From Physcomitrium patens (Eukaryota; Streptophyta; Bryopsida; Funariales; Funariaceae), in NCBI RefSeq assembly GCF_000002425.4, contig NC_037260.1, positions 8,340,730-8,404,729 of the forward strand: DNA of 64,000 nt, read 5' to 3'. Of this stretch, positions 34,530 through 47,234 are shown one piece after another. Position numbers and translations under genes: made by a program. Under the pieces are notes generated by a model, which was given only the letters and a program-made list of their open reading frames with translations, ran no database searches and was not told the origin of the DNA. The stretch's first letter is position 1; every line of letters starts with the position of its first letter.

Positions 34530-36723
34530 GGACAAATAGTTTTAATATTATGACAAAGTAACCATATCTTATGATCTATGTGGAATTGAGGTTGTTCCTT
34601 GCAATAGACATTTGCATTGGCTTTTTGTCATTCTTGAGCTTCTTTTAATTGTGCCTTCATTGTTGCATGTAGCTCTGACAATTAATTTGCCACATCTTCT
34701 GCAGTAGAATTATCAACTTTTGAAAAATCAAAAGTTTTAAATCATAGATGATAATCGTAATTGGGAAAGAAAGGTATTTGTTGAGTAGAAGAATGTACCA
34801 AATTATTGTAAGAAAACTCTACCAATGGCAAAAGAATTGTCCAATCATCTTGTTGATAGTTGATGGTACACCTCAAATATTGCTCTAAAACTTGATTTAT
34901 CCATTTTGTTTGTCTACTAGTTTGAGGGTGGAAAGCTAAAGATGGTTTTATATCCATCTTCAATATCATGAAAAGAATTCTCTAAAATCTTGATAAAAAT
35001 TATATTCCTTTGTCTGATATAATATCCCTTGGTAATCCATGATAGCAATAGATATTGTCAAGGAAGAATTTAGATGTTCCTTCAACTATGATAGATTTTG
35101 TACATGGTATAAAATGTGCCATCTTAGTGAAATGATCTACAATCATGAATATGGAATCATATGAACTTGAAATTAGAAGATTCGTGATAAAATCCATAGA
35201 GACAGAAGACCATGGTTGTTGTAATATAGATAATAGTTGGAGGAGTCCATAAGATTGATGATGAGGAGTTTTTGATCTTGAATAAACATCACATGTCTAT
35301 AAAAATTCTTTAACAACCTTCCACATTTGAGGCCACCAAAAATCTCAAATCTTGACAAAAACATACTCCAACAAGCATAACGATGATTCAAAATATGAGC
35401 TGATATGAAATATTTGAGATTCTTATGATCCATATATACGGTGATTGGACTTGAAGTGCCTTCTAAATAATGAAATCATTCTTGAAAAGAATCCACAATT
35501 GCAAGAAGTTCCTTGTCGTTGATTTTATATAATTAATCTTGGCTACTAAAAATTTTCTTGAATGAAAAGCTATTAGATGGAGTTTGTTATTTGCTCCTAT
35601 TTGTGATAAGACTGTACCCAAGGCAAAGTTAGATGCATCTATCTCCATAAAAAATGCTTTAGAGAAGTCAATGTGATGTAGGATTGGTGTAAAAGTAAAA
35701 ACTTTCTTCAAAACTTCAAATGATGTTTTTGCTTCTTTATTCTACTCGAGCTTGTCTTTACAAGTTAAGCATATAAGTGGTGCTGCAACTTGAGAAAAGT
35801 TCTTCACAAAGATCTAATAGTAATTGGCAAATTTTAAAAAGTATTATATATTTCTTATTATTTTTGGAATCTTTTAGTCCATGATTGTTTGAACTTTTTT
35901 AGAATCCATCATTAGACTATTGTTTGAAATGATGTATCCTAAGAAGTCAACTTCAATAGTACAGAATATACACTTTTTCATCTTGGCGTACAATCTTATA
36001 TCTCTAAGTTTTTGTAATACATGACAAATATAAATTTCATATTCTTTTATATCATTAGAGTAGATTAAAATATTTTCTAAGTAATAGACAATAAAATCAT
36101 CTAGAAACTCACAAAAAATATCATTCATAAGATGTTGGAAAGCAACAGGTACATTCGTGAGTCCAAAAGGTATGACATTATATTCAAAGTGCCCATACCT
36201 TCTTTAAAATGTAATCTTCCATTCATCTCTTTCTTTAATGCAGACTAGATTATATGCTCCTCGTAGATCTATTTTTGTATAGATCTTAGCTTGATTTAAT
36301 TGATCAAGAAGTCTAGATATCAAAGGCAAAGGATATTTATTCTTGATAGTAATCTTATTGAGTCCTTGATAATCTATGCACATTCATAATGATCCATTCT
36401 TTTTCTTCACAAATAAGATAGGAGCTTATGCATGAGATTTTGAATGGCATATGAAATTCTTGGCCAAATTCTCATCAATATACTTCTTGATTTTAGTTAA
36501 CTCATTTTATGCTAAATTATAGATTGGACCAAATGGTGGTTGAGTTCTTTCTTTAAGATCGATTGAGCAATCATATGGACGATTCTCCGAGAGAATATCT
36601 GCATTCTTCTTTTCAAAAACACCTTAAAAATCTTGATATTGACTTGAAATTTCACTTGAAATCTTTCCATTATTTAAAATGGGTGTGGTATAAATAACAA
36701 AAGACAATCCTTCTTTTACAGCA

Positions 36724-36763
<40 letters not shown>

Positions 36764-37345
36764 CTACAAGTATAAGTTTGGCTATACTAAACTCATGGCT
36801 TTCTATTGGATTAGAAAAACTCTTAATAATGTTTGAAGAAAAGTTAAGTTTATGAGAAATTCAATCTATCATAGGATTATATTTTTTTAGCCATGATAAA
36901 TCTAAAATGACTGGATTAGAAAGAGATCTAATTATATTAAAAATTACATGACTATTATGACCATTTATTACTATATCTATAAGAAGTGTTTCATGAGTAA
37001 CATCTCTACAAGATAACAGATGACTATCTATGATTTCTACGTATATGGATTTAGTTTTTCATACTAATTATATATTATGAATTTTAACAAATTCTTTATC
37101 TAAAAAAGAAGCAGAGGCTCTTGAATCTATTAAAGCAAAGGCTTTGTAGTTATTAGATCCTAAATGGACATCTATTGTAAAACAAAGAGAGGGTTTTGAA
37201 GAGAGAATAGGACCTTCATTAGGAATTGTACAAGATTCTAGCCACACGGTTTCTATTATAGCTGGACAAATTTTTTTTCCGACATATTTTCATCTTTGAC
37301 AACAGTACTTCTTATTTTGTAGTTGCATCATTTCTTTTGACAATA
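34530..37345 (-). pseudogene. E3 pol remnant
   Basis: Integrase (34,742-35,197: [19 protein letters not shown], and MDFITNLL), RNase H (about 35,173-35,711: MEIDASNFALGTVLSQ) and reverse transcriptase with a damaged active box (35,874-36,128: YYLENILIYSND, so YLEN in place of YLDD) are in order. Most differences from E1 are C-to-T or G-to-A. At the codon where E1 has its TAA before reverse transcriptase, E3 also has TAA, while E2 has a Gln codon. The upstream E1 TGA is an Arg codon here. Confidence 0.85.
36727..36759 (+). repeat. Poly(A) tract, 33 A, inside E3 pol
   Basis: It replaces a short E1 sequence at the equivalent position after the protease, so it arose after E3 inserted. Confidence 0.9.
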
Positions 37346-37349
37346 TTGA

Positions 37350-38259
37350 GTAGTGTATTTAGCTTCTCTATAATATAAACTTAGTCCTTCTTGACAACGA
37401 CGAGTCTTTTTTTGTTTGGTAAGAGATTTAAAATGTACTACATTAATATGTATGTCTTCTACTTTTGAATGCTTAGATTAAGAAGTTGTTGGTGTCATCA
37501 TTGAATTGTAATAACATTGAGGTTTTCTTATGCAATTCTCAAATCGAAACTCAAAAGTCGATTGTCACATTTTATAGTAAAGTCAATTGCTTAACTTAAT
37601 GTTTGAAGATCAAGTAAATTGAGTATGAATTTCTTTACTTTATATTATAATCCGTAGAAAAATTGGCTGATGAGTGTTGCATCATTCCACTTAATATCTA
37701 TTACTTATTGTCAAAATTATGAAGTGTATAATATTACTAATTGATTGTCTTATTGCAAGACATAAATCTTGTTGGTTGCAATATAGATTGCATCATGTTC
37801 TCCATAGATAGATCAAAACTCCACTAAAAATGCTTCCAAATTATCCAATATTAAATCACGTTGTTGAAAAAATGATGAAAACCATCATAAAGTAGAACCT
37901 AAATGTAGTATTCTAATAAACTTCACTTGTGATCTTTGAATTGGATAACTTTGAGGTTGTAGTTCAATCACCAGTTATACTTGATTGATGAATCCTCAAA
38001 ACTTAGATCTTGTACTATCAAACTTCTCAGACAATCTAATTTTTGGTTCCTTAAAACTTGAACGATGTTCCTATGTAGAAGCAGTAGTATGGCTTGGTGT
38101 AGATACTGAAGCAACTCCAATCATCTCTATATCTTTATTGCATGATAATCTTATTGCTCTTTGTGATGGTAGAGTGGGTTGATGCATTGCAAGTATTAAT
38201 TCTCTCATTTGCTCTTATATTTGAGCCATTGCACTCTTCATTTCAGCAAGCTCTGTCAT
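37350..38259 (-). pseudogene. E3 gag remnant
   Basis: The ATG equivalent to E1 gag is at 38,259. Homology to E1 gag extends through the capsid to the knuckle region, but many stops and short indels break it. Confidence 0.8.
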
Positions 38260-38345
38260 GCTAACACAATAAAAAGAAAAGTATCTATTGTCACAAAATA
38301 TAATATTTAAGAATCAAAAAAAATAATTCTAGAAATAATATCAGT

Positions 38346-38373
38346 TTAAAAGAGGATAATCTACAACTTCTAA
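38346..38373 (-). ncRNA. E3 leader hairpin
   Basis: The arms TTAGAAG and CTTTTAA are the same as in E1. Loop bases have changed (GGATTACCC to AGATTATCC in sense) while the stem is intact. Confidence 0.5.
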
Positions 38374-38450
38374 TATGCTTATGTCTTGTCAAGAGAAAGA
38401 GATAATCCACTCGTAATCAAGAAAAGACAAAGCTCTGATATTGTATGTGC

Positions 38451-38461
38451 ACTCTTATCAA
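38451..38461 (-). promoter_or_regulatory. E3 candidate self-priming site
   Basis: Sense TTGATAAGAGT begins 2 bases after the 5' LTR. It pairs with ACTCTTGTCAA in the LTR (plus 38,633-38,643) at 11 positions if one G-U is allowed. The TATA box starts 31 bases upstream of 38,643. Confidence 0.65.
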
Positions 38462-38463
38462 TC

Positions 38464-39008
38464 TGTCAAAGATACAAACTAGAAGAAGATGCATAAAGTC
38501 ATGGAATGTGTGTCAAAAAAAAAGTAACAAAATAGAAGAAAGTGTGTATATTTAAGGAAGAATTGAAATGGCTATTGCCAAATATTAGAAAACATAAGAC
38601 TCTTGAAACTAGACTAAAAACTAAGAAAAGAGTTGACAAGAGTAAAGAAGGCCTCACTCTTACCTCTATATATATTACTTAACTAAGAAATATGTGGCAA
38701 CATGCTATAAGACCTCTAATACGCATCCAACTTGTAGAACACATGTCTAATTTGCAAGACAAGTTTCCTAGGTATGCACCATATGTCCAACTTGTATTAC
38801 AAGTGGTCAACATATCGATATGTGGCCTTCTTGTTGGCAAAGTTTTCAACCTACCAATCACCTATAGACATGTATAAAGGCAAAGTAGCATCTATGAAGC
38901 TTCTAGAAAGCTTTCCACAAGATATTAACATATTTATCTAATTTGACTTACTTCTACATACTCTTATTATTTAGATAATTATTAGGATAAATATGTATGT
39001 CCATGATA
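38464..39008 (-). repeat. E3 5' LTR
   Basis: Right-hand copy, starting TGTCAAAG on the plus strand and ending TGATA, a decayed form of TGACA. Confidence 0.85.
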
Positions 39009-40239
39009 CCATACTCCATTTGAAGGCAATAGCCCTTCTTCTACTCCAAAATTACCAAAAATTTGAATCAATTCCAAATCTGATGGTTTTTGCTTATTTG
39101 AAAAACTCACTTGAAAGTTGAGTAATTGAAACTGCAACTGCAGTCTATGCCCTTTTTACTTGGAAATTCACCAAAATTTCAAATTGGCTTCAATTTCTAT
39201 GAAATTAGTGTCTTTGGAAGCTTATCTAACAAAAATTATTTTTTTTAAAGCTTTAGAATAATTCAATTAGAAGGCACTGAGAAATACCTTTTCAAAATTG
39301 AGTAATCCAAACTTCCAAGGCAGCCAACCCCTTCACACTCAACAATTCACTAAAAATTCGTTCTAATTCCATATAAAGCAAGCCTTAGCTTGTTGGAAAA
39401 CTGAAAACAAAGGATATGTGCTAAAAAAATTCACTAATAAAAACATAAAAATCCCACATATTGATTGAGGAGAATTCAAGGCCCTTCAAACTCCTTTGAC
39501 TATTGAAGTATTGAAAATCACTAATTCCAATGGAGTGTCTTCTAATCTACAACGAGTACTACCTACAACACAAAATCAATGCTTCTACACATTCACAAGA
39601 TGTACAATGGGATCTAGAATCCAAAGTGAGATTAGAGTTAGTATTTGAAGCCAAATTTTGATATGGCTTTGCTCTTCACTAAAAAGGAACAGAGCTAGAG
39701 AGCTTAGGCAACCAAGCCTTCTTATACAAGTGGGTAGAGTCTCATGGTAGGTAGCCACATCTCTACCCTTGATCTCTAAGATCTCTGATCTAGATCGATG
39801 GCCTTCAATCAATTAAAAAAATCTCATTACCACTTGGATTTGTTGAATTCGGAAAAAAACTTTAAAATTGCCACTATTAAACTTTACTAAAATCTTCTAG
39901 AAAATTATAATTCTAATTCATTCTAAATCATATGAAATGATTGTATGTAAACTCATAAGCTCTCAATCAACTCTTATAGCAATGATTAACAACCTCTAAA
40001 TTATTAAAACTGATTAAATTATTATTCTACTTTTCTAAATTTTTATCACTTTGATCCTAATTAATCCAATTTAAGGAATTAAATTATGATTTGTACCATC
40101 AAAGGTTACAACCTTCAAAATTCTATAAAATTAGATTTTTTTATATAAATTATAATCTAACTTATTTAATTACCATGAAATAAGATTTTTTTTTTATTTT
40201 AGAACATAATTGAAAGCTCACAAGGATGATTAATTATTG
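39009..40239. other. AT-rich region, no gene seen
   Basis: Short frames such as 39,585-39,812 (minus) have no recognisable features. No repeat boundary could be fixed. Confidence 0.4.
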
Positions 40240-40770
40240 ATAATTAATTATTGAAATTAGATAAATTTTTATTTGTAGATAAAAATTTATTCATGGATGA
40301 AAAATTATTAAAAGAAGGTTCAAATTTTAATGAATTTTTATTAAAAAATTAAAGAAAAAAATCAATATAAAACTATGATAAAATTAATTAAAAATAAAAT
40401 TAAGAAAAAAATAATAATTTGTTAGATGTGTGTGGTTTGAGTATTATTGTCTGGCTTATATTGTGGATTGTGATTGTTTGAGAATAAATTTAATTACAAA
40501 ATTGGTTAAGTTTTCTTATCAAGAAGTAAGAAGAATTTTTATTTAATTACTCATAAGTTGATTAATGGTTGGAAATTAGATGAAACCACCTACTAGGGTA
40601 GTATGTTATTAAAATTCTTGGATATCAAATAATAAATTAATCAACAATTGTTAGAACATTTAGATAATTAAATTGTTGTGAATTAGAATAGGCTTCCAAC
40701 TAGTGAGGGTTAATTTTAGTTCACAATTGGTCAAGTAATTGGTTTTTTATTTTGGAAAAGTGGCTGATAA
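40240..40770 (+). repeat. Dispersed AT-rich repeat D, copy 4
   Basis: It shares the GTGAATTAGAATAG-CTTCCAACTA block (40,678-40,702) and ATTCATGGATGA words (near 40,290) with the copy at 21.8-22.4 kb, in the same orientation. Confidence 0.55.
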
Positions 40771-40799
40771 AAGAAGTGTTAAATCTACTCTTTAGTTCT

Positions 40800-40875
40800 A
40801 AAACCTTTTGGTGCAGTGGTTACAAGCCGTTGGACTTGACTTGCCAATTTCTGACCACTTGCTAACAGACTAACT
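40800..40875 (+). repeat. Possible tRNA-derived SINE head
   Basis: TGGTGCAGTGG at 40,809-40,819 fits the RNA polymerase III A box (TGGCNNAGTGG). GTTGGACTTGA downstream resembles a Ser/Leu-type tRNA anticodon arm. No convincing B box follows at the usual distance, so this is weak. Confidence 0.25.
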
Positions 40876-40984
40876 TAAAATCTCCTCGCACTAATATATT
40901 TTTTACCCCAATTTCTAATCCTCAAGCCAGGGTGTTATATTTGGCTTGGTTTCAAGTGGTGTTCTTTTCTAATTTTTGTTGTAT

Positions 40985-41700
40985 CATTCGTTTTTTTTAA
41001 TCTTTGGAACTTTGTAAAACAATGCCTATATCCAATCCGAACTTTTCACTATTCGATCCATCAAAGTACAGACTCCATAATCTAGAATCCATCCTAATAC
41101 TCGGACTGCAATCTGTTACTTCCGGAAAGATCCAAGTTTTGCACAGTGCTCTCTATTTCACTGTTATATTCTTTCTTTTAAAATCTCATGCTATTTTTCT
41201 TGACTTTTTGAGCTCTCTTCGATCTCTTATTGATCAGGATTTAGTTTCGACACGCAAAATAAAAATTTAATTATTGGCAGACTACCTGCTTTTAAAGATG
41301 AGAAGATCATGATCCTAACAATACTGACCCTTCAGGGAAGGCTTTCTCAAGGCCATACAATGGTTCTAATCTCCTCTCATTGCTTGGTATTAATATCCAT
41401 CCATGGAGGTGTTTATGAGATCAAAACCGGCCCTGTCTATGTCATTGACTCTCTCGGGATAGAAATAAATTCCTGTCCCGGCAATGGAACCAAAGATGCA
41501 ACTTGTTTTCAGGTTCATGGGACTCGTTTAAGATTGGACGCCTTGAGAATGGACCACTCCGATGACCCATCCCTACTTCTGACTTCGATCCAGAATACTA
41601 GATTAGCACCTGAGAAGCACGAGAATCATCCTCTACTAAACAAATTCGCCATGGCTGATAACAAAAACCTAAACTTTATTAAACGAAGGTGACACAAAGG
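40985..41700 (+). other. Unrecognised higher-GC segment with open frames
   Basis: Frames at 41,004-41,270 (88 codons) and 41,309-41,692 (127 codons) stand in a segment less AT-rich than its flanks. The second contains IKTGPVYVIDSLGIEIN and HGTRLRLDALRMDHSDD, which reads like protein. I do not recognise a family, the start is not an obvious gene start, and no splice structure joins the two frames. It could be a gene fragment or element debris. Confidence 0.3.
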
Positions 41701-42039
41701 TCACATGTTTACATGAATTATGTAGCTCTCATTGGCAAACACATGGCTTCATGCTCGATTTATACTCATAGGCACTAGCAAGCTAACAGATCACTCATCA
41801 CGCAAGCTGGTGAGTCCTCTTCCAATTTCCACTCCGCCTTGAGACTCGTGCCTCATGTCGAGGATCAAGAAGTAGTCTTCAGAATCGGATCACCGCAAGT
41901 TGGTTAGGTCGCCCCGAACTAACCTTCGTAAAAACTTGAAATCTTGAGCATGCAAGAAAAATCTTCAAGTCACGTAAAGTAATAAATCCCATTTTAGACT
42001 CCAATAGGGCATGTTTGAAGCAGTGCTGCTTGTGGAGGT

Positions 42040-42141
42040 TAGAAGAAACTTTGCATATCAAAAGAGATAAAAGACAAGTATTCCTCCATACACATTTTCC
42101 TTGTTAAACAATTGGGTCTGTAGAGGATTAAACAATTGTAT
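42040..42141 (-). pseudogene. C-terminal part of a frame split by the copia insertion
   Basis: Reading on the minus strand, the frame from 47,609-47,411 continues in phase here across the proposed TGTAT target site, ending at a stop after DMQSFF. The protein family is not recognised. Confidence 0.35.
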
Positions 42142-42322
42142 TGCAACATTGTGTTGAGAGAATAAGAGAACAATGAAATAAAATATGTTTTTAGCTCATT
42201 GTAGAAGTACACAAAAGGTCTCAATATGTACTGATTATGGGTAGTTTCATGCTATGGATGTAGGGCTCTGTCCATGATGAATGAGAAAGAACTTTATGGT
42301 TGACGAGGAGTAATATCTAACA
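42142..42322 (-). repeat. Copia 3' LTR
   Basis: 171-181 bases, depending on which of two possible left edges is right (42,142 or 42,152). The right edge ends CTAACA. Confidence 0.7.
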
Positions 42323-42423
42323 CCCTCCCTTATTCCGAGGTAATTGTAAAAACAAAGTATTGGTGATGAGCCAGCTGTCAAGACGGTGACGAGATCACAC
42401 ACAAGATATCATATTTATACTGA

Positions 42424-42966
42424 GATTCATGTGGCTTTAATAGTGTTGATTCCTCTGTTTTTGATCTTGAATTCTCATGTGGTTGTGTTCATGATAGTGT
42501 CCAAGAGGTTCTTTTGGAGCATTTTGTTGATCTTGAGCTTGTACAAGAATTTCATTGTTCCACGCTCCTCAGGATGTGCCTGAAATTGGTTGATTTGACT
42601 TCAGGGTTTTCTGATGAAGAGTACACTACAGAGGAGTGGTCTAGTTTTTTGAAGGTCAAGATGTCCGTTTTGGTGCGTTTGTCTTCTGGAAGTTGTAGCC
42701 CAGAAAGAAAGGTAGAAGTTGATGCAAATCATGATGATGTCTTAGGTAGTGAGATCAAGAAAGAAGTAGAATGTTTGATTGAACAGAGGGATGTTCTACA
42801 TAGTGTTCTAAATGAGGTATGGGCGGAGGTTGCTTGTATGTGTAAGATTTTGCTAGAGGCCACAGATGAGGTCATATTTCCCTGCTTGTGCGATGAAGCT
42901 ACAATTGTCGATCGTATGTACATGCTTGCAAAGAATTTGCGGTGTGTCAATAAATTGTGGCATTGA
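42424..42966 (+). pseudogene. Antisense open frame inside the copia element, possible captured gene fragment
   Basis: A plus-strand frame of 181 codons, opposite to the element, lies between the RNase H end and the 3' LTR. It is free of stops in an otherwise stop-rich element and reads like a folded acidic protein: HDSVQEVLLEHFVDLELVQE, SFLKVKMSVLVRLSSGS, EVECLIEQRDVLHSVLNEVW and CDEATIVDRMYMLAKNL. No ATG opens it (the frame follows a TGA at 42,421). After its stop the same frame continues with only scattered stops to about 43,080. I do not recognise the family. Capture of a host gene piece in reverse orientation is the best guess. Confidence 0.4.
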
Positions 42967-43113
42967 TTTCTACATAACTATGAGCTTCAAATGGTGAGGA
43001 AGAGAGAATCTACTGAATAGGTGTTCATAGATGCAAAGAAGATGACTAATTGCGAGAGGGGAAGAACCGTCAACATGAAAATTGTGAGTTAGATGAGAGG
43101 CTAATTTTTGGTT

Positions 43114-46100
43114 CTAGAGATCAGTTTGTTGATTGCATGGTGGTTGATTCACCGCATTGTAATTACATAGGCCCAATCTATTTTTGAATTTTTTGAATAA
43201 AGTTTTTTCTAATGGTTCTGTGAAGAAGTCAGCCTTCTGTTCTATTGATGGCATGTATTCTAGATGAATTTCTCTACTTGTGATTTGGTCTCCGGTAAAG
43301 TAATAATGAGCAGATTTGCGGGTTGATATCAAGATTGTTTGTCATTTTCATACTTGCCTCATTATCACACTGAATCTAGACAAGTTTGTGTATTGTTAGG
43401 CCGAGATCTCTTATCAACTTATCTAACTAAGCAGATTCTTGTGTGGCAATAGAAAGCATGATGTATTCTATTGCCACACAATTGTAAAATAGGGCACAAT
43501 CCATCTTCTACATATATTGGTTGCCATCTACTACATATATCTTGGACAAATTTAGTGCCACTATAACATGTTTCTTTGACAATTAGGTGATAGGTCCATC
43601 CTTGAGTCAGAATACAAAGCCCATAGTAGATTGACCATCTTCCAAATCACCCATCCAATCTGCATCTACATACTTTGTAATTTACATGTTGATATCTCAC
43701 TTTTAAAATATCCCATAATTTATTGTTTTACCCAAATAATGTACAATTTTTTTGGCAGCTTGAAGATGTAGCAGTTGAGGTCTTGCCATGAAGTGTCTCA
43801 CTATTCTTATAAAGTAGAAAATATCAAATTGTGAATATATAAGATGAATTAATTTTTTGACTAATAAACGGTATTATTTTGGATTATAGTAGAGAGCTTG
43901 CATATTAATAAGAAGTTTGATGAATTAATTTAGTATCAAAATTGGCTAGCATGATGTCATCTAGAATAGCTCAAGGATTTATACTAGGTAGGTGCATTGG
44001 ATAATAAAATTTCCTCCTTTCACTTGAATGCATTTTACTTTTTAAAAAATGTCATATTTCCTTCACCAAGATTGGACATCTCAAAATATGTTTTTAATTG
44101 TATCTTTACCTATGCAATCTACTTTAGAAATTTTTTGGTGACTAGTAAATCATCTACATATAAAACTAGCGGTAGGGTTTTATTTTTGACATGAACAACA
44201 TACAAGTTATAATCATTTTTTCTTTTGATAAATAAGAATGTTCTAATAAGAATGTGTTGATATTGGTGTATCAAGCCTTTGGTACTTATTGCAATTTATA
44301 GAGAGCCTTGTAAAGCTTAGAAATAAGGTGTTCTTTTTTTGCTATTTTGAATCCATGTAGTTGTGATATGTACACCTCTTGCTCGAGAACTTTATATAAG
44401 AAGGTTATTTTCACATTCATATAAAAAAAAGGCTAGTTTTATTTGGCAACCAATATATGTAGTAGATAGATTGTGCCCTATTTTACAATTGAGGCAAATA
44501 TATCATTGTAGTCTATTCTTATAGGATGTTTAAAATCCCATGCTACTATGTAGACCTTTTCCTTCCAAACGGTGCTATTTGCTTTGAGCTTTGTCTTATA
44601 AATCCATTATGTTAAAATAAAAACTTTATTTAGTAAAAGTTAATTAAGAGTCCATGTTTTATTTTTGTATATTGATTCAATTTCTTCTCACATATAATTG
44701 CACCAAGTTAGATCTTAGGTGACTTTATGAAAGGTGGTTGATTCTAGTAGAAGCTTATTGAGGCCAACAAAATAATTGTTGAAGTAAATAGATTGACTTC
44801 TTGAATGTTGATTGATGCAAATAGTGGTATTGGATTCTACCATGGTGATGGAATCATGATTATTTTGAAGATTACTAAATTCACTTAGCATCTTTGACAT
44901 CAATATGAAATTTTTATTACTATCATTGGTTGACTAATCCTTGAAGTTATCAACGAAAGACTAATATGAGCTAAAATTTGATGTGGATGATATTATTGGC
45001 AGTAAGTGATTTGATTGGTGTAGTATCACCAAAATTAGTATTATTTGTCATTAAGTTTTATCAAATTTAGTACATACAAAGAATAGCATGATCATATTAT
45101 TGATATTAGAAGAATTTGGCAAGTAATTTGAAGTCTCTATTTTGGATTTTGTATTGCATTATATTACTAAAGTATTATTAAAAATTTGGTACATAAAAAT
45201 TAGATTTTATAAAAATAGTGCATCAAAATTATATATTGAGTCAACCAATAGTATATCAAGGAAATAATTTTTGTCAAAGACAACATTCCAAGTAATTAGA
45301 GTTTTTCTTTTAATGTTATATAGATTTGGTATATCTTAGGTTTGAGATCAAAGTCCATGTAGATGCCAAAGATGGACCATTCTTCAAGCTTTCTTCTTTC
45401 AATCTTATCTAGATAGACAATATTTATATATCCAAATATGTGGACATTTTTTAAATTGAGTTTATATTTCCAAAGTACTTTAGTAGGCGTGATACCTATA
45501 TTGGACTTAGTTGAAGGACATGTACCATAGTTTGCATAGCTTTTGTCTAGAAGATCTTTGATACCTTAATATATTAGTTGTGAATTTATATAAATTATTT
45601 GATTTTTTTTTTTTTCTTGAAGCAACTACTTAATATGTTTTGGTTTTGGTAAAATCTACACATGTAGAAGAATAAAAAGAAGCTATGTTTTCAAAATTTA
45701 TAAGTTTTTCTACTGAGACAATGTTCCAATAGAAGCCTAGTACATAATAAATATCTCTAAGGATTTTTATTTCAACAAATAGAAAAGAAACCTTAGCAAA
45801 ACCTTGCCTTTTAATTACATATGTATGGCTTTCCGCCAAAGTCACAAAATTAGCATAGGGTGGATCTAAAAATTGAAATGAATTATTGTCTCCTAAAAAA
45901 TGTATTAAAGCACAAAAGTCAAACGGCTAGTATCTTTCTCTCAGATTAATTTTTAGACTAAGTGCATCAAGTGCAGATTCAAGAATTACCTCAAAAAGAA
46001 AGTGAGATGAATAAATCTCACTACTTGTTTCTTCTAATATGTTGGCACCATAGTTAGAGGTGAAGCACACCTTGATGTTGTCCAAAATAGGGTAATATTT

Positions 46101-47060
46101 TAGTGTTGTGAAATTTTTCAAAATATGCTCCTAACAATCTTAATCTTTGTATAAATGGTACAAACTAGGCGGGTGTTGGTCCTAACAATATTGAAAGATG
46201 TATCCCTATTTTTTATACATATTGTAGATGAATTCATTTAGGTTAAATTATAGATGATGTTATTGATTACCTAGAAGATGTCTTCAAGGTTAGAAATTAT
46301 AAGTATTGTAATGTGGTTTGTAGTAACATTGCACCATGTTTTGAATTCTCATTATAAGAGCTTTATTGACCTCATTCTTTTGAATGAAAATGAAGTATTG
46401 TTCATTGTGAAGTTGAGCAATTAATTCTTCCAAAGACAAAATGGTTCTTTTATTTTCAATCTATTGAGCTAAGTATTGAAAATAGGATAGTAATCTATTC
46501 AGGATGTGATGTACAATGATAGCATTTGACTGGAATTGATAGATAGTAGTCATTTTCTATTAGATATTGTACACTTTAGTAATGAAGGTAGAAACGTCCA
46601 TCTATTCATTCATATAAATATTATCCTATTTGTTGAATACTAGCATTGTGTCAACAATCGTGTTTGTTTAGTACATTAATACTAAGCAATTCCAAAAAAC
46701 TCTTGGATCCAAGTTATTTTGGATACAAATATGCAATTTAAGTTGGGTCAAAAGATCAATGTTGGACTTTATTGTTATTTGCTTTTGCCTAATTGTGTCA
46801 CTCTCAATAGATAAAGCTTTTATAGTAGTGGACGTAACTTGGATGACTTTTGGGGTGGCCCTTAAATCATTGAGTTCTAATGTTGATGTCTCCAAGGCTA
46901 GAAATATATCCTCACTCATGACATCCTAGAGATTATTCTTCTTCAGGATGTTTTGTAGTGTAGAGTGCCATAGCTTGAAGTTAAAAGATCATGATAGCAT
47001 GATATCCTTAGATACAACAGTATCCATTGTGCCCATGGTTATCTTAGCTACTATTTCTAA
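43114..47060 (-). pseudogene. Copia gag-pol remnant
   Basis: The RNase H C-terminus is clearest (43,114-43,332: YFTGDQITSREIHLEYMP, then KADFFTEPLEKTLFKKFKNRL). Reverse transcriptase and integrase debris fill 43.4-45.9 kb, and gag-like frames lie at 46,100-46,920 (MSEDIFLALETSTLELNDLR). Stops and AT enrichment are heavy. Confidence 0.75.
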
Positions 47061-47234
47061 TGAGTGTATCTAATTGATGATTGAATATAAAGAGAGCAAA
47101 AACAAAATAGTTCTACAATGGAGAATTTGAGCCCACACCAAAGTTTGCAAAAAGTTGATTACTATACAATCTAAGTGACAATAATAATAATAACAAGAAG
47201 GATCCTTAGCAAAGTCATAGGACCTATCCCACTT

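Larger units (their letters stand above)
33743..39008 (-). mobile_element. E3: old chromovirus related to E1
   Basis: LTRs of about 547 and 545 bases (33,743-34,289 and 38,464-39,008) flank a minus-strand gag-pol collinear with E1. By eye over about 330 bases the two LTRs differ at roughly 6-7 % of sites, mostly transitions. Compared with E1 there are deletions from the middle of the third ORF to past the chromodomain (near 34,525) and between RNase H and integrase (near 35,340). A poly(A) tract of 33 has replaced protease-region sequence at 36,727. Stops are frequent. The target duplication is not clear; the right LTR ends in TA instead of CA. Confidence 0.9.

Noticed and set aside
33740-39012. 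ACCA/CCATA as the E3 target duplication
   Set aside because: The flanks do not match over 5 bases under any LTR boundary I tried, so no duplication is claimed.
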